Part shown: positions 17,738 to 26,593 of the stretch, piece after piece
How positions within the stretch are numbered: the first letter of the stretch is position 1
Layout of the letters: each line of letters starts with the position of its first letter
NCBI RefSeq assembly: GCF_900174585.1
Contig: NZ_FWPT01000012.1
Span: forward strand, 1-64,000
From: Parendozoicomonas haliclonae
GTDB taxonomy: Bacteria; Pseudomonadota; Gammaproteobacteria; Pseudomonadales; Endozoicomonadaceae
Reading direction: 5' to 3'
DNA length: 64,000 nucleotides
Notes under the pieces: model-generated
What the model was told of the DNA's origin: nothing
Seen by the model: the letters and a program-made list of their open reading frames with translations, nothing else
The model's database searches: none
Translations under genes and position numbers: made by a program

Positions 17738-17803
17738 CAGCCGCTCCCGGCTTTCTCAATGGAGACTTTCTCGATTGAGATCAGGCGGGAGCGGCTTTTT
17801 TTT
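17738..17803 (+). terminator. Intrinsic terminator of obgE
   Basis: AGCCGCTCCCG pairs with CGGGAGCGGCT, with an inner stem CTCAAT/ATTGAG, and the structure ends in an eight-T run. Confidence 0.9.
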
Positions 17804-17879
17804 GTCTATGGCTTTTGTTGTGTCCGCCAGCTTGTATCCTTGGGATAACTTCAGGGCGGTTTAGGGAAGGATTGTAAAC

Positions 17880-19058
17880 GTGACTTCTGACGTTCAGCAC
17901 AGCAGTGCCAGTCACAGAGAGAATATCAGTGCCAACCGTGCACGTCTGGTATCCGGGCGCCGGTGGATTATCAAAATTGGCAGCGCTCTGTTGACCAATG
18001 ATGGTAAGGACCTGAATGCTGAAGGAATGCGAACCTGGGTGCGCCAGATCGTGAACCTGAAGCAGCAGGGTGTGGAACCGGTTATTGTCTCTTCTGGTGC
18101 GATCGCTTTCGGTATGACCCGACTGGGCTGGAAGGAACGACCGTCCGCGATGCATGAGCTTCAGGTGGCAGCGGCTGTCGGCCAGATGGGTTTATCTCAG
18201 GCCTGGCAGGCGGCATTTGCAGAGCATGGTATTGAAACCGCACAGGTGCTGCTGACCCATGCTGACCTTTCCAATCGTCAACGTTACCTGAATGCCCGCA
18301 GTGCCCTGACCACCATGCTCGACTTGGGCGTGATTCCGGTGATCAATGAAAATGATACCGTGGTCACCGATGAGATTCGTTTTGGTGATAACGACACATT
18401 GGGCGCGCTGGTAGCCAACCTGCTGGAAGCGGATACCTTGATTCTGCTGACCGATCAGGATGGCCTGTTTACCGCTGATCCGCGCAGTAATCCGAGTGCG
18501 GCGCTGGTGGATGAGCGCAAGGCCAGTGATGAAGCTTTGGATGCGATGGCTGGTGGTGCCGACAGTAAGGGCTCACTGGGACGTGGTGGCATGTTTACCA
18601 AACTGCGGGCGGCTCGTCTGGCTGCGCGATCCGGTGCCAATACCATTATTGTCGGTGGCAAGATTCCTCAGGTGATTGATCGTCTCCATGAGGGTGAGAC
18701 TCTGGGCACGCTGTTGCTGCCGGATGAGAGTCGCACGGTGGCTCGCAAGCGCTGGCTTGCTGGACATCTGCAGATGAGTGGTCGGTTAACCATTGATGCC
18801 GGTGCGGTGAAGGCTTTGCGTGAATCGGGATCCAGTCTGTTGCCGGTGGGTGTGCGTGAGGTCGAAGGTGACTTCAAACGCGGCGAAGTGGTGGCCTGTG
18901 TCGATGAGCAGGGGAATGAAGTGGCTCGTGGTCTGGTCAACTTCTCGTCTGCGGATATCAAGAAGGTTCGTGGTCTCACCAGTCAGCGGGTTCGGGATAT
19001 TCTTGGCGCGATGGTAGAGCCTGAACTTGTGCATCGGGACAATCTAGTGCTCTGTTAA
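17880..19058 (+). CDS. proB: Glutamate 5-kinase
   Basis: The 392-residue enzyme phosphorylates glutamate in the first step of proline synthesis. The kinase domain starts at [16 protein letters not shown] (about residue 27). It contains [30 protein letters not shown] and the [12 protein letters not shown] motif. A PUA domain occupies about residues 290-385. The ~25-residue N-terminal extension before the kinase domain is slightly longer than usual. The start is GTG 17880, with AGGGAAGG upstream. Its stop codon abuts the stop of the convergent 1358-residue gene without any gap. Confidence 0.95.
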   Translation: MTSDVQHSSASHRENISANRARLVSGRRWIIKIGSALLTNDGKDLNAEGMRTWVRQIVNLKQQGVEPVIVSSGAIAFGMTRLGWKERPSAMHELQVAAAVGQMGLSQAWQAAFAEHGIETAQVLLTHADLSNRQRYLNARSALTTMLDLGVIPVINENDTVVTDEIRFGDNDTLGALVANLLEADTLILLTDQDGLFTADPRSNPSAALVDERKASDEALDAMAGGADSKGSLGRGGMFTKLRAARLAARSGANTIIVGGKIPQVIDRLHEGETLGTLLLPDESRTVARKRWLAGHLQMSGRLTIDAGAVKALRESGSSLLPVGVREVEGDFKRGEVVACVDEQGNEVARGLVNFSSADIKKVRGLTSQRVRDILGAMVEPELVHRDNLVLC

Positions 19059-22000
19059 TTATCCACAATCATTCTTGGGCATGCCGGGTTCGCTGTTGAA
19101 TTGAGGGTGTGTCCAGGCTGTTTTTTGATCCGGGCTGGAAGGGGCGATTGTTGGGTTGTTGAACCTGCCCAGCAAAGCGATCGTATTCTCAATAGCGGTC
19201 AGGTCAGGCAGCTTTTTGCCGTGCTTAACATCCAATCCCATCACCTTCTTGTGTTCACCGATTCTTTTCATCAGTTCTGTGCGAACGGTTTTGATCTCTT
19301 CCAGCTTGGTTAAGAGGTCGGGGGTGGTCATCGAGCGATAGTGCTGATACTTGTCGTTCAACATATCCAGTGTGATATCAGGGATAATATCATTGTGGTT
19401 CGGCTGGATAGCTTTCAGTTGAGTCAGATATTGTCTGCAGCTCTCGATCAAAGGCTCCACGCTCTGGCATTGATTACGCATTTCACCCAGAACATTAATG
19501 AAGCTTGAACGCTCCGACATATCTGGTGCAGAAGGTGGTGTGCTTTGCAGGCCTTGGTTTAAGCGTTGCTCAAATTGTTCCAGTTTTTTCTGGTTGGTGC
19601 TCATCTGGCTGAACTCTTTCTCCAATCGATTGACAGAAAGGTGAGCCAGCTCAAGCAGTGCTTTGGCATGGTACGGTGATTCCGCTGGATATTGTTGGAT
19701 GATCTCCTCATAGAGGGCAATGCCCTGTTTTCGGTCGATCTTGATGGTGTCTGATGCGTTGGTCAGCAAGGCATCTCCCGGGGCGACAGGTTGAACGTCT
19801 GGTGGTTCTGAAGGTATGGCAGGCTCAGACTTGTCGACGCTGTTAATTTTCTTTGGGGCAATTTTCTTCGGTTTCTTTTTGCCTGTTCTGGACTCATCCC
19901 CAAATGTTTTGGCTGAAGCGGCGATGGAGGGCCACTCCTCCAGAAGTTCCTGGCTTTTTACTCTTTCCAGCTGCTCTGTGAGCCGGACATTGTGGACATG
20001 AAAATCCTTCAGATGGCTACCTAATGCCTTCAGGGCGTGCTGGCTGTCCGGGATAGGGCGTCTGGTGTATGTGCACATTAACTCAAACCAATGTTTACCC
20101 AGCCATGCCAATCGAATGGAATCAAGAATGGTATTTAGCGACTGGCGGGCTGCAAGCTGCTCGGGGAGTGAAGAGCGGGGATTGCTGAGGGTTTTTATAT
20201 CCGTATGAATCTGTGTGGTGACTAGCTGGAATATTGTTTGTACAGCCAGAGTGCTGCTGGTGGCGTAAGGCAGATTATCCAGTTGGATCAGGCTTTCATT
20301 AAGTGTTGGTGGCTTAGCTTTTGAGCAGGTGACAGGATTTAGCTGTTTAAGTGCTAGGTCGGCGATGATCGCCTGTTGGGCCAGCTGGACATCGAATCTG
20401 GTGGTGGAGCTATGTGTGAAAACTGTATGGCAAAGTCGTTGGAATAACGGACTTTTGTGCAGTGTGTTTTGCATGGTTTTCAGCGTTTTACCGGAATCCC
20501 TGTGCGTGGCTTGTGATGAATGGATTGCCCGGTAAAAAGACAGGGTCACCCTGCTGAGAATATTGTTGATGCTCTCAAGGCAAACGTGGGCGGACGCGGA
20601 GTTATCGGCTTGTATGCTGTTGAGTGCAAGGCATTGGGCGCAGGCTAAATCCATGATGTAGACAATTTGCTCTATTTGGAGTTTTGCTGGTCTTTCCGTA
20701 TCCAGGGAGCTAAGTCGTTGTTCCAGCTCATCGGCCTTACTCGCTGTAATGAGCTCGGCTTTGCCATTGAATTGCTTTTCCAGTTCTTTATTCAGGGTAT
20801 TCCAGTCTTCTATGAAGCTGTCCGGAGATGACTCTGTTTCGAGAGTCGTCGGGTTAGGGTGGGATGAAGCTAATGCCGTCCGCCTGGAGAGTGAATAAAA
20901 AAACGGATGTGGTGGTCGTGGGTGGATAACCAGATCCGGCTGTATGTTTTCAAGCAGGATGTCAGCGGCGGCCAGCTCGGCGCGAAGTTCTGCGAAACAG
21001 GGTTTGTCGACGAAGGTGGCAAGCCAGCCCTCCATGCTCGATCGATGAAGCATTTTATAAGCGACGACGGCTTGTTGGACCATGTCCTGATCCAGAGTTT
21101 GGGTTTGCAGAGCCTGGTTGATGTCCCCATTAATGGCAGTCAGTATCTCAGACACTTGTTCTGCCTGTGCTGGTGCAGGTTGCAGGTGCGCCTTGTTTTC
21201 GTCAGCATTTTTAATTGTTAGTCCCAGGGCTTCGTAGTCCTTCAGGTGTCGGATCAGCATAAGGCGGCTGATCAAGATGTCCGGGGCGTCTATGGTTGAG
21301 TCCGCTTCAATGGCGATATAGCCGAGTCGTGTATGTTTCAGGTGATCCGCAAGAAGACTCTTGAACAGTTCTTGTGCTTCCTTGTTTGTCTCGAGCTTTT
21401 GAATAGTTGCCAGACAGGTATTCATCCAGTCTGGCCAGAGGCCGAGAGGGAGAAAGGGGGCGGACAAGGTGCATACGGAGAACGCTAGAATCAATGCGTC
21501 AGCCTGGGATTTGAGAACCTCTTCAAGTTGTCGTCTGGCCTGGTGTCTTCTCTTCTGATGAGGGTTCTTATGAGAGGTGGCGTCAGTGGCGAGTCGGCAT
21601 AGCTTGTCAACGGTTCCAGAGTGATTTGTGACCAGCTCGTACAGCATGGGAGCGATCAGGCAGATATTGATAATGGTGTCGTGCAGGGTTCGGAAGCTGG
21701 CCGCGGGGCTGGCATTGGGGTTCTCAAAAAGAGTAGTGCTGCTGTGAGCGGCTAGAAACTCCAACTCATCCGGGTGGTTGAGAAGATGCTGGGAATAATC
21801 TTCCCTGAGGGAAATTGCATTTTTATAGGCGGCTTCGGCGCGTTTGGTCTGACCGGAACTTTTGGGAATCTGTTCCAGCAGGCAGGCGCGAACATAAAGA
21901 GTGTGAACTGGGCTTGTAAGCCAGCGACTGTAAAAATGGCATGCACCTGTATAAGCCGATAAAGCACTTTGCCAGAGTCGCCCTTTGGCTGTTCTGCTGG

Positions 22001-23135
22001 TTAAAACCCTGGAGAGGTCCAGCGTATCCTGCGCATCAAAGAAGAGTTCTTCAGGTGGTTCCAGCCATTGCTTTGCCAGTTTCTCAAGATTATCTGGAAT
22101 ACCTGCAAGCTTTCTCTGTTTTGAGGCTTTGTGCAATTCGCTTAGCCACTTCAATCGTTCCAGTAGTTTGGCACGGTTGCCGATTAGTGCTGCATTGGCG
22201 AGAGGAAGGTTTGATATATCAAGCGTTTTACGCGGGGTGAGGTTATTTAGCCTGTCCTCTTCTGCCTGTATCTCAAGATGAATTTTCTCTGCTTCGCTAG
22301 CTGTCTCCAGTTGCAAGGCCATTATCTCAAGGCAGTCCGAGAGTGTTATGCAGGGGAGCTCTAGCCCATTTTGGTAGGGGGCTGCTGTGGCTTGTGTGGT
22401 GAGTCGCGCACTGTGGGATTGCCAGTAATCCAGCCAATGTTGATGGATGGTCTGCATTCGCAGGGTCCGTTTATCTGACAGGTAGCGGTTGATTGCTCGC
22501 TGGGCGGCCTTGTCGCAGGCCTGTGTCTGGCTTTCCGCTGTGGTTGGTGTTGAGAGTGATTCACAGAGCTGAGTGTAGGTTTTCTCTGCCTCCCTCCTAA
22601 CCTGCGCCAGGTCGGGTCTGTCAGGTTTGGCCGGTGGTCTGGGGAGTGTTTCTTTAGGGATGAAGATATCCACAGACAGTAGTGTTTTTCTGCACGGAGG
22701 TTCGTCTGTTGTTTTCTGGCTGGAGGTTGTCAGGGAGACCAGCTTTTTGTGTTTGACGGTCACGGTTGGATGATGGGTGGTGGGCTCATCTTTGGTCTGA
22801 ATTTGTAGCGAGTGGGCCTGTTTATCCAGAGTTTGGAGAAAGTCCTCCGCATCTTCTTCGGAAGCCGCGATAAAATCAAAGTCAGTGGTTTTGGGGGATT
22901 GCGGGTCGAGCTGTAAAGCTTCCCTGTTGCCGGAATACCATATCTGCGCGGCCCGACTGCAGAGAGCTTGCCCACCCAGCAGGGTAATTCCCCTTGGCAT
23001 CCGGCAGGTTGCGGCAAGTGCGCTTTCTGCTTTTTTTACCAGCTCCGATTGTTTCGGTGGGGGGCCTGAGCAGGCTCTTTCTCCAGAGGATTGTAAGGAC
23101 TGCATATCGCTGACGAGGTCTGGCTGAGGTATCAA
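19059..23135 (-). CDS. Giant protein of unknown function with nucleotidyltransferase-like N-terminus
   Basis: The 1358-residue product is mostly alpha-helical and cysteine-bearing, with no signal peptide or membrane segment. Residues 46-160 resemble a nucleotidyltransferase fold of the AbiEii/pol-beta type: LLGGQAL (GG at 54-55), TTDFDF (D85, D87) and a third acidic strand SVDIFIP (D156). The rest looks like helical repeats, with a lysine/proline-rich linker (KKKPKKIAPKK) near residue 1100. The start is unclear: TTG 23135 or ATG 23105, neither with a good ribosome site. It ends directly at the proB stop. I do not recognise a homologous family; the enzymatic idea is inferred from motifs only. 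Confidence 0.65.
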   Translation of the reverse strand: MIPQPDLVSDMQSLQSSGERACSGPPPKQSELVKKAESALAATCRMPRGITLLGGQALCSRAAQIWYSGNREALQLDPQSPKTTDFDFIAASEEDAEDFLQTLDKQAHSLQIQTKDEPTTHHPTVTVKHKKLVSLTTSSQKTTDEPPCRKTLLSVDIFIPKETLPRPPAKPDRPDLAQVRREAEKTYTQLCESLSTPTTAESQTQACDKAAQRAINRYLSDKRTLRMQTIHQHWLDYWQSHSARLTTQATAAPYQNGLELPCITLSDCLEIMALQLETASEAEKIHLEIQAEEDRLNNLTPRKTLDISNLPLANAALIGNRAKLLERLKWLSELHKASKQRKLAGIPDNLEKLAKQWLEPPEELFFDAQDTLDLSRVLTSRTAKGRLWQSALSAYTGACHFYSRWLTSPVHTLYVRACLLEQIPKSSGQTKRAEAAYKNAISLREDYSQHLLNHPDELEFLAAHSSTTLFENPNASPAASFRTLHDTIINICLIAPMLYELVTNHSGTVDKLCRLATDATSHKNPHQKRRHQARRQLEEVLKSQADALILAFSVCTLSAPFLPLGLWPDWMNTCLATIQKLETNKEAQELFKSLLADHLKHTRLGYIAIEADSTIDAPDILISRLMLIRHLKDYEALGLTIKNADENKAHLQPAPAQAEQVSEILTAINGDINQALQTQTLDQDMVQQAVVAYKMLHRSSMEGWLATFVDKPCFAELRAELAAADILLENIQPDLVIHPRPPHPFFYSLSRRTALASSHPNPTTLETESSPDSFIEDWNTLNKELEKQFNGKAELITASKADELEQRLSSLDTERPAKLQIEQIVYIMDLACAQCLALNSIQADNSASAHVCLESINNILSRVTLSFYRAIHSSQATHRDSGKTLKTMQNTLHKSPLFQRLCHTVFTHSSTTRFDVQLAQQAIIADLALKQLNPVTCSKAKPPTLNESLIQLDNLPYATSSTLAVQTIFQLVTTQIHTDIKTLSNPRSSLPEQLAARQSLNTILDSIRLAWLGKHWFELMCTYTRRPIPDSQHALKALGSHLKDFHVHNVRLTEQLERVKSQELLEEWPSIAASAKTFGDESRTGKKKPKKIAPKKINSVDKSEPAIPSEPPDVQPVAPGDALLTNASDTIKIDRKQGIALYEEIIQQYPAESPYHAKALLELAHLSVNRLEKEFSQMSTNQKKLEQFEQRLNQGLQSTPPSAPDMSERSSFINVLGEMRNQCQSVEPLIESCRQYLTQLKAIQPNHNDIIPDITLDMLNDKYQHYRSMTTPDLLTKLEEIKTVRTELMKRIGEHKKVMGLDVKHGKKLPDLTAIENTIALLGRFNNPTIAPSSPDQKTAWTHPQFNSEPGMPKNDCG

Positions 23136-23243
23136 CAGTGTTGGACAGGCAGGGGGCGGTATTGATTCCTATAGGCGTAACGTGACGGTCACAAGGTTGG
23201 TTAGGGTGACGAGGCTGTTAGGGGAGGGGGAGTAGAACAGGCA

Positions 23244-23274
23244 TAAAAAAAGGAGCTCAGTGAGCTCCTTTTTT
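23244..23274 (-). terminator. Intrinsic terminator of rpsT (bidirectional)
   Basis: AGGAGCTCA and TGAGCTCCT form a perfect stem with T-runs on both strands. Confidence 0.92.
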
Positions 23275-23312
23275 GTACCAGATCGGCAGATTGCTATTAA
23301 GCGTATCGCTTA

Positions 23313-23579
23313 TTAAGCAGCCAGAGCTTTGATCTTGGTGTTCAGACGGCTCTTATGACGAGCAGCCTTGTTCTTGTGGATCAGGCCCTTGTCAGCCATA
23401 CGATCGATCACAGGAACTGCTACAGCGTAAGCAGCGGTAGCCGCTTCGAAATCCTTGGATTCGATGGCAGCGATTACTTTCTTGATGTAAGTACGAACCA
23501 TGGAACGCTGGGAAGCGTTGTGCTGACGACGCTTCTCTTGAGTCTTGGCGCGCTTGCGAGCAGAAGGAGAGTTAGCCAT
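23313..23579 (-). CDS. rpsT: 30S ribosomal protein S20
   Basis: The 88-residue protein begins [21 protein letters not shown] and ends KIKALAA, as S20 does; it binds 16S rRNA. I place the start at 23579, where AGGAG precedes the ATG, not at the in-frame upstream ATG 23642. It is monocistronic, as in relatives, and is followed by its own terminator. Confidence 0.97.
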   Translation of the reverse strand: MANSPSARKRAKTQEKRRQHNASQRSMVRTYIKKVIAAIESKDFEAATAAYAVAVPVIDRMADKGLIHKNKAARHKSRLNTKIKALAA

Positions 23580-23768
23580 CTGATAGCTCCTCGAAAAATC
23601 GGTTGTGTATTTAAAGACGCGCAAATATGCCGAGTTACTCAAGCTATGTCAATTTCTGGCAGCCGCACCATCCATTAACTCTGAGTAAAGTCAGCAATTC
23701 GCTTCCCGATGACACATTTCGGGAGTTTTAAACGGGTGCGCGCATTCTGGCATTCCTGCCCTTGAGGG

Positions 23769-24734
23769 TCAAGGGAGGGCTGGCTCCGGATAGTCCGTTA
23801 AAAGCGCGCACTGCTGTTGAATAACCCTTAGGCGTGCGGTCAATTCCTCGTACATTAACTGACGAAACCAGATGTGACCTTCATCCCTCTGGTAGCGCTC
23901 ATGCCAGACGATGGAGTAGGTAAATGGCTCCTGCTCAAGGGGGAGGGCCAGGATCTTCAGGTTATATTGAGCAGCGCAGCTGGAAGCCAGGGCGTAGGGA
24001 ATCGTCAGGATAAGATCCGACTCCCGGATCAGTGCCAGAGCAGCCACAAAGTGGGGAACCCTGAGGGCGATGCGCCGTTCCAGATTGTAACGCTCCAGCA
24101 TATGGTCAATGGCGCCTTTCTTCTCGCCGCCCATGGTAATAAGAGCGTGGGGCCAGCGGGCATAGTCCTCAAGCGACATAGCACCATTGGCCAGCGGGTG
24201 CTCAGGGCTGACAACACAGACAAATCGGTCCTGACCTATACCTCGCCCATGAATCTGGGCGGGAGGGTTGCTGACGGCGCAAAGAGCTAGATCAACATTA
24301 TTCTCATCAAGCTGGTGAATATAGTGCTCTTCCCAGGGGTGAATTTCCAGATCAATACCCGGAGCTTCACTGCGAAGCCGGGTAATGACATTGGGTAATA
24401 ATGCCTGAGAGCCGTAGTCGGTGGTGGTGATCGTGAACAGCCGTTCGGCTTTGGCTGGCACAAATAGCTCGGGCTGGATCAGCCCTTCAATATCCCTCAG
24501 TGACTGTTGCAGTTTTCCGGCCAGCTGTTCCGCCCGTGGTGTGGGAATAAGCCCTTTTGGCGTTCGGGTAAATAGAGGGTCGTTGAACAGGGTTCGCAGT
24601 CGGGCAAGATTTCGGCTGATAGCTGGCTGGGTCAGATTCAGCCGGCCTGCTGCCCGGGTCACACTTCGTTCTTCTAATAGAACCTGCAGGACTGGCAGCA
24701 GGTTGAGATCAGCAGAAGACAGCTTTTTATTCAT
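23769..24734 (-). CDS. LysR-family transcriptional regulator
   Basis: The 321-residue regulator has the N-terminal helix-turn-helix LNLLPVLQVLLEERSVTRAA, then LTQPAISRNLARLR, and a ligand-binding domain of normal length. ATG 24734 fits the family better than the upstream TTG 24761. It is divergent from the curA-like reductase at 24864, with about 130 bases between, a layout in which LysR proteins usually control the neighbour. The inducer is unknown; an electrophile or quinone is plausible from the neighbours. Confidence 0.9.
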   Translation of the reverse strand: MNKKLSSADLNLLPVLQVLLEERSVTRAAGRLNLTQPAISRNLARLRTLFNDPLFTRTPKGLIPTPRAEQLAGKLQQSLRDIEGLIQPELFVPAKAERLFTITTTDYGSQALLPNVITRLRSEAPGIDLEIHPWEEHYIHQLDENNVDLALCAVSNPPAQIHGRGIGQDRFVCVVSPEHPLANGAMSLEDYARWPHALITMGGEKKGAIDHMLERYNLERRIALRVPHFVAALALIRESDLILTIPYALASSCAAQYNLKILALPLEQEPFTYSIVWHERYQRDEGHIWFRQLMYEELTARLRVIQQQCALLTDYPEPALP

Positions 24735-24863
24735 GGGATTCGCTTTATGGAATAGCTTCAATATGATTTTTAATCATGTTGATAATGCATCGCATGCATT
24801 GGAGTTATGGATCCTATCAGGATTACAGTTGCCGGGTCACGATCTGATTCAAAAGGTAGCGTT

Positions 24864-25871
24864 ATGTATATCGAACAGAGCAAAAGCATCCACCTGGCTC
24901 GTCGTCCTGAAGGCATGCCGACCGCAGAAGATTTTCAGCTGATCACCGAGCCGGTCTCCGAGCTTCAGGATGGCGAAGTGCTGGTTAAAAATCTGTGGAT
25001 GTCTGTTGACCCCTACATGCGCGGCCGAATGATTGATCGCAAAAGCTATATCGAACCGTTCAAGGTGGGTGCCGTTCTGGAAGGTGGGGCCATCGGCGAA
25101 GTGGTTGAATCACGCAACGATGCCTTCAAGGCCGGCCAGAAAGTTAACAGTATGCAGGGCTGGCGCGAATACTTTATCTCCAATGGTGAAGGCTTAACTG
25201 TTCTTCCGGAAACCGGCGCTCCGGTTCAGTCTTTCCTGGGAGCCTTGGGTATGCCGGGTATGACCGCTTACACCGGCCTGCTGAAAATCGGCGAGCTGAA
25301 AGAAGGTGACACTGTTTTTGTATCAGCAGCGTCCGGAGCAGTTGGAGAGTTGGTCTGCCAGATTGCCAAGATCAAAGGCTGTTATGTCGCTGGTAGTGTC
25401 GGTTCCGATGAAAAAGCGGCTTATCTGAAAGATGTTCTGGGTGTTGATGCGGTTGTGAATTACAAAACGATGGCTGACCTGAAGGCGGATATTGCTGCAG
25501 CCTGCCCAAATGGCATTGATGTGTATTTTGAGAATGTCGGTGGCGCACATCTTGAAGCCGTTCTTGATCTGATGAATGACTATGGCCGTATAGCGGTATG
25601 CGGAATGATTGACCAGTACAACGCCACCTCGCCTGTTGCTGGCCCGGCCAATCTGTCACAGCTGATTATGAAAAAACTGAAGATGCAGGGCTTTATTGTT
25701 TTCGATCACTGGGATGGCTATCCGGCCTTTGTCGCAGAAATGGGTAAGTGGCTGGCAGAGGGTACGGTCAAGGCGCGTGAAACGATTTATGACGGTATTG
25801 AAAATGCCCCGGCTGCCTTTATAGGTCTGTTCGAGGGTAAAAACACCGGCAAGATGCTGGTTCGTCTATAA
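24864..25871 (+). CDS. curA: NADPH-dependent 2-alkenal/curcumin-type reductase (MDR family)
   Basis: The 335-residue zinc-free medium-chain reductase reduces activated C=C bonds such as those of alkenals, enones or curcumin. Family marks are MSVDPYMRGRM (about residue 47), GMPGMTAYTGL, the nucleotide loop SAASGAVGELVCQIAK and YFENVGG. The start at ATG 24864 is favoured by family length (about 345) and an AAGG upstream; the frame is open to 24807. A DJ-1/PfpI gene follows after 30 bases and a LysR regulator is divergent, suggesting a detoxification module. The gene name follows the E. coli relative and is tentative. Confidence 0.85.
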   Translation: MYIEQSKSIHLARRPEGMPTAEDFQLITEPVSELQDGEVLVKNLWMSVDPYMRGRMIDRKSYIEPFKVGAVLEGGAIGEVVESRNDAFKAGQKVNSMQGWREYFISNGEGLTVLPETGAPVQSFLGALGMPGMTAYTGLLKIGELKEGDTVFVSAASGAVGELVCQIAKIKGCYVAGSVGSDEKAAYLKDVLGVDAVVNYKTMADLKADIAAACPNGIDVYFENVGGAHLEAVLDLMNDYGRIAVCGMIDQYNATSPVAGPANLSQLIMKKLKMQGFIVFDHWDGYPAFVAEMGKWLAEGTVKARETIYDGIENAPAAFIGLFEGKNTGKMLVRL

Positions 25872-25901
25872 ATCAGTCTGATCATCGGAGGATTTGATCT
25901 T

Positions 25902-26588
25902 ATGAAAGTTTTGTTTGTGCTTACGTCCCACGATCAACTGGGTGATACCGGCGAGAAAACCGGTTTCTGGACGGAAGAGTTTGCCGGGCCTTACTACACG
26001 CTGCTGGATGCGGGAGCTGAAATTACTCTGGCCTCGCCGGCAGGCGGCCAGCCTCCGGTAGACCCGAAGAGTGGCTTGCCTGATTTTCAGACCGATGCCA
26101 CCCGTCGCCTCGATAATGATCCGGCAACGATTGATAAGCTGGCCACGACCCACAAACTGGTGAATGTGTCTGCGGATGATTTTGACGCGGTGTTTTATCC
26201 AGGTGGCCACGGTCCGCTCTGGGATCTCACCACCAATGGTATCTCTGTGGCATTGATTGAGGCCTTTATCAAACAGGGCAAGCCGGTGAGTGCCGTCTGC
26301 CACGCATCCTGCGTGCTCCTGAATGCTTTTGATCCGGAAAGTGAACCTCTCCTGAAAGGCAAAAACGTCACCGGCTTCTCGAACACGGAAGAAGACGCCG
26401 TGCAGCTGACCAATGTCGTACCGTTTCTTCTGGAAGATGAGCTGGTGGCCAAAGGTGGCCATTACACCAAGGGTGCGGACTGGTCTTCCCATGTCGTTAC
26501 CGATGGTCTGCTGATTACCGGACAGAACCCGCAGTCATCCGTTGATGTTGCCAAGGCTTTGCTGAAGGCGCTGCAGGCTGAAGCCTAA
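25902..26588 (+). CDS. DJ-1/PfpI-family protein (possible glyoxalase III-type deglycase)
   Basis: The 228-residue cytoplasmic protein has the nucleophile elbow SAVCHAS (C133, H134) and the conserved glutamate in GFWTEE (E25-E26), as in the HchA/YDR533C branch. That branch handles methylglyoxal and related aldehydes; the activity is inferred. PGGHGPLWDL (about residue 100) is the usual oxyanion region. It follows the curA-like gene by 30 bases, with GGAGG upstream, and is almost certainly in the same transcript. Confidence 0.88.
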   Translation: MKVLFVLTSHDQLGDTGEKTGFWTEEFAGPYYTLLDAGAEITLASPAGGQPPVDPKSGLPDFQTDATRRLDNDPATIDKLATTHKLVNVSADDFDAVFYPGGHGPLWDLTTNGISVALIEAFIKQGKPVSAVCHASCVLLNAFDPESEPLLKGKNVTGFSNTEEDAVQLTNVVPFLLEDELVAKGGHYTKGADWSSHVVTDGLLITGQNPQSSVDVAKALLKALQAEA

Positions 26589-26593
26589 GGTTA

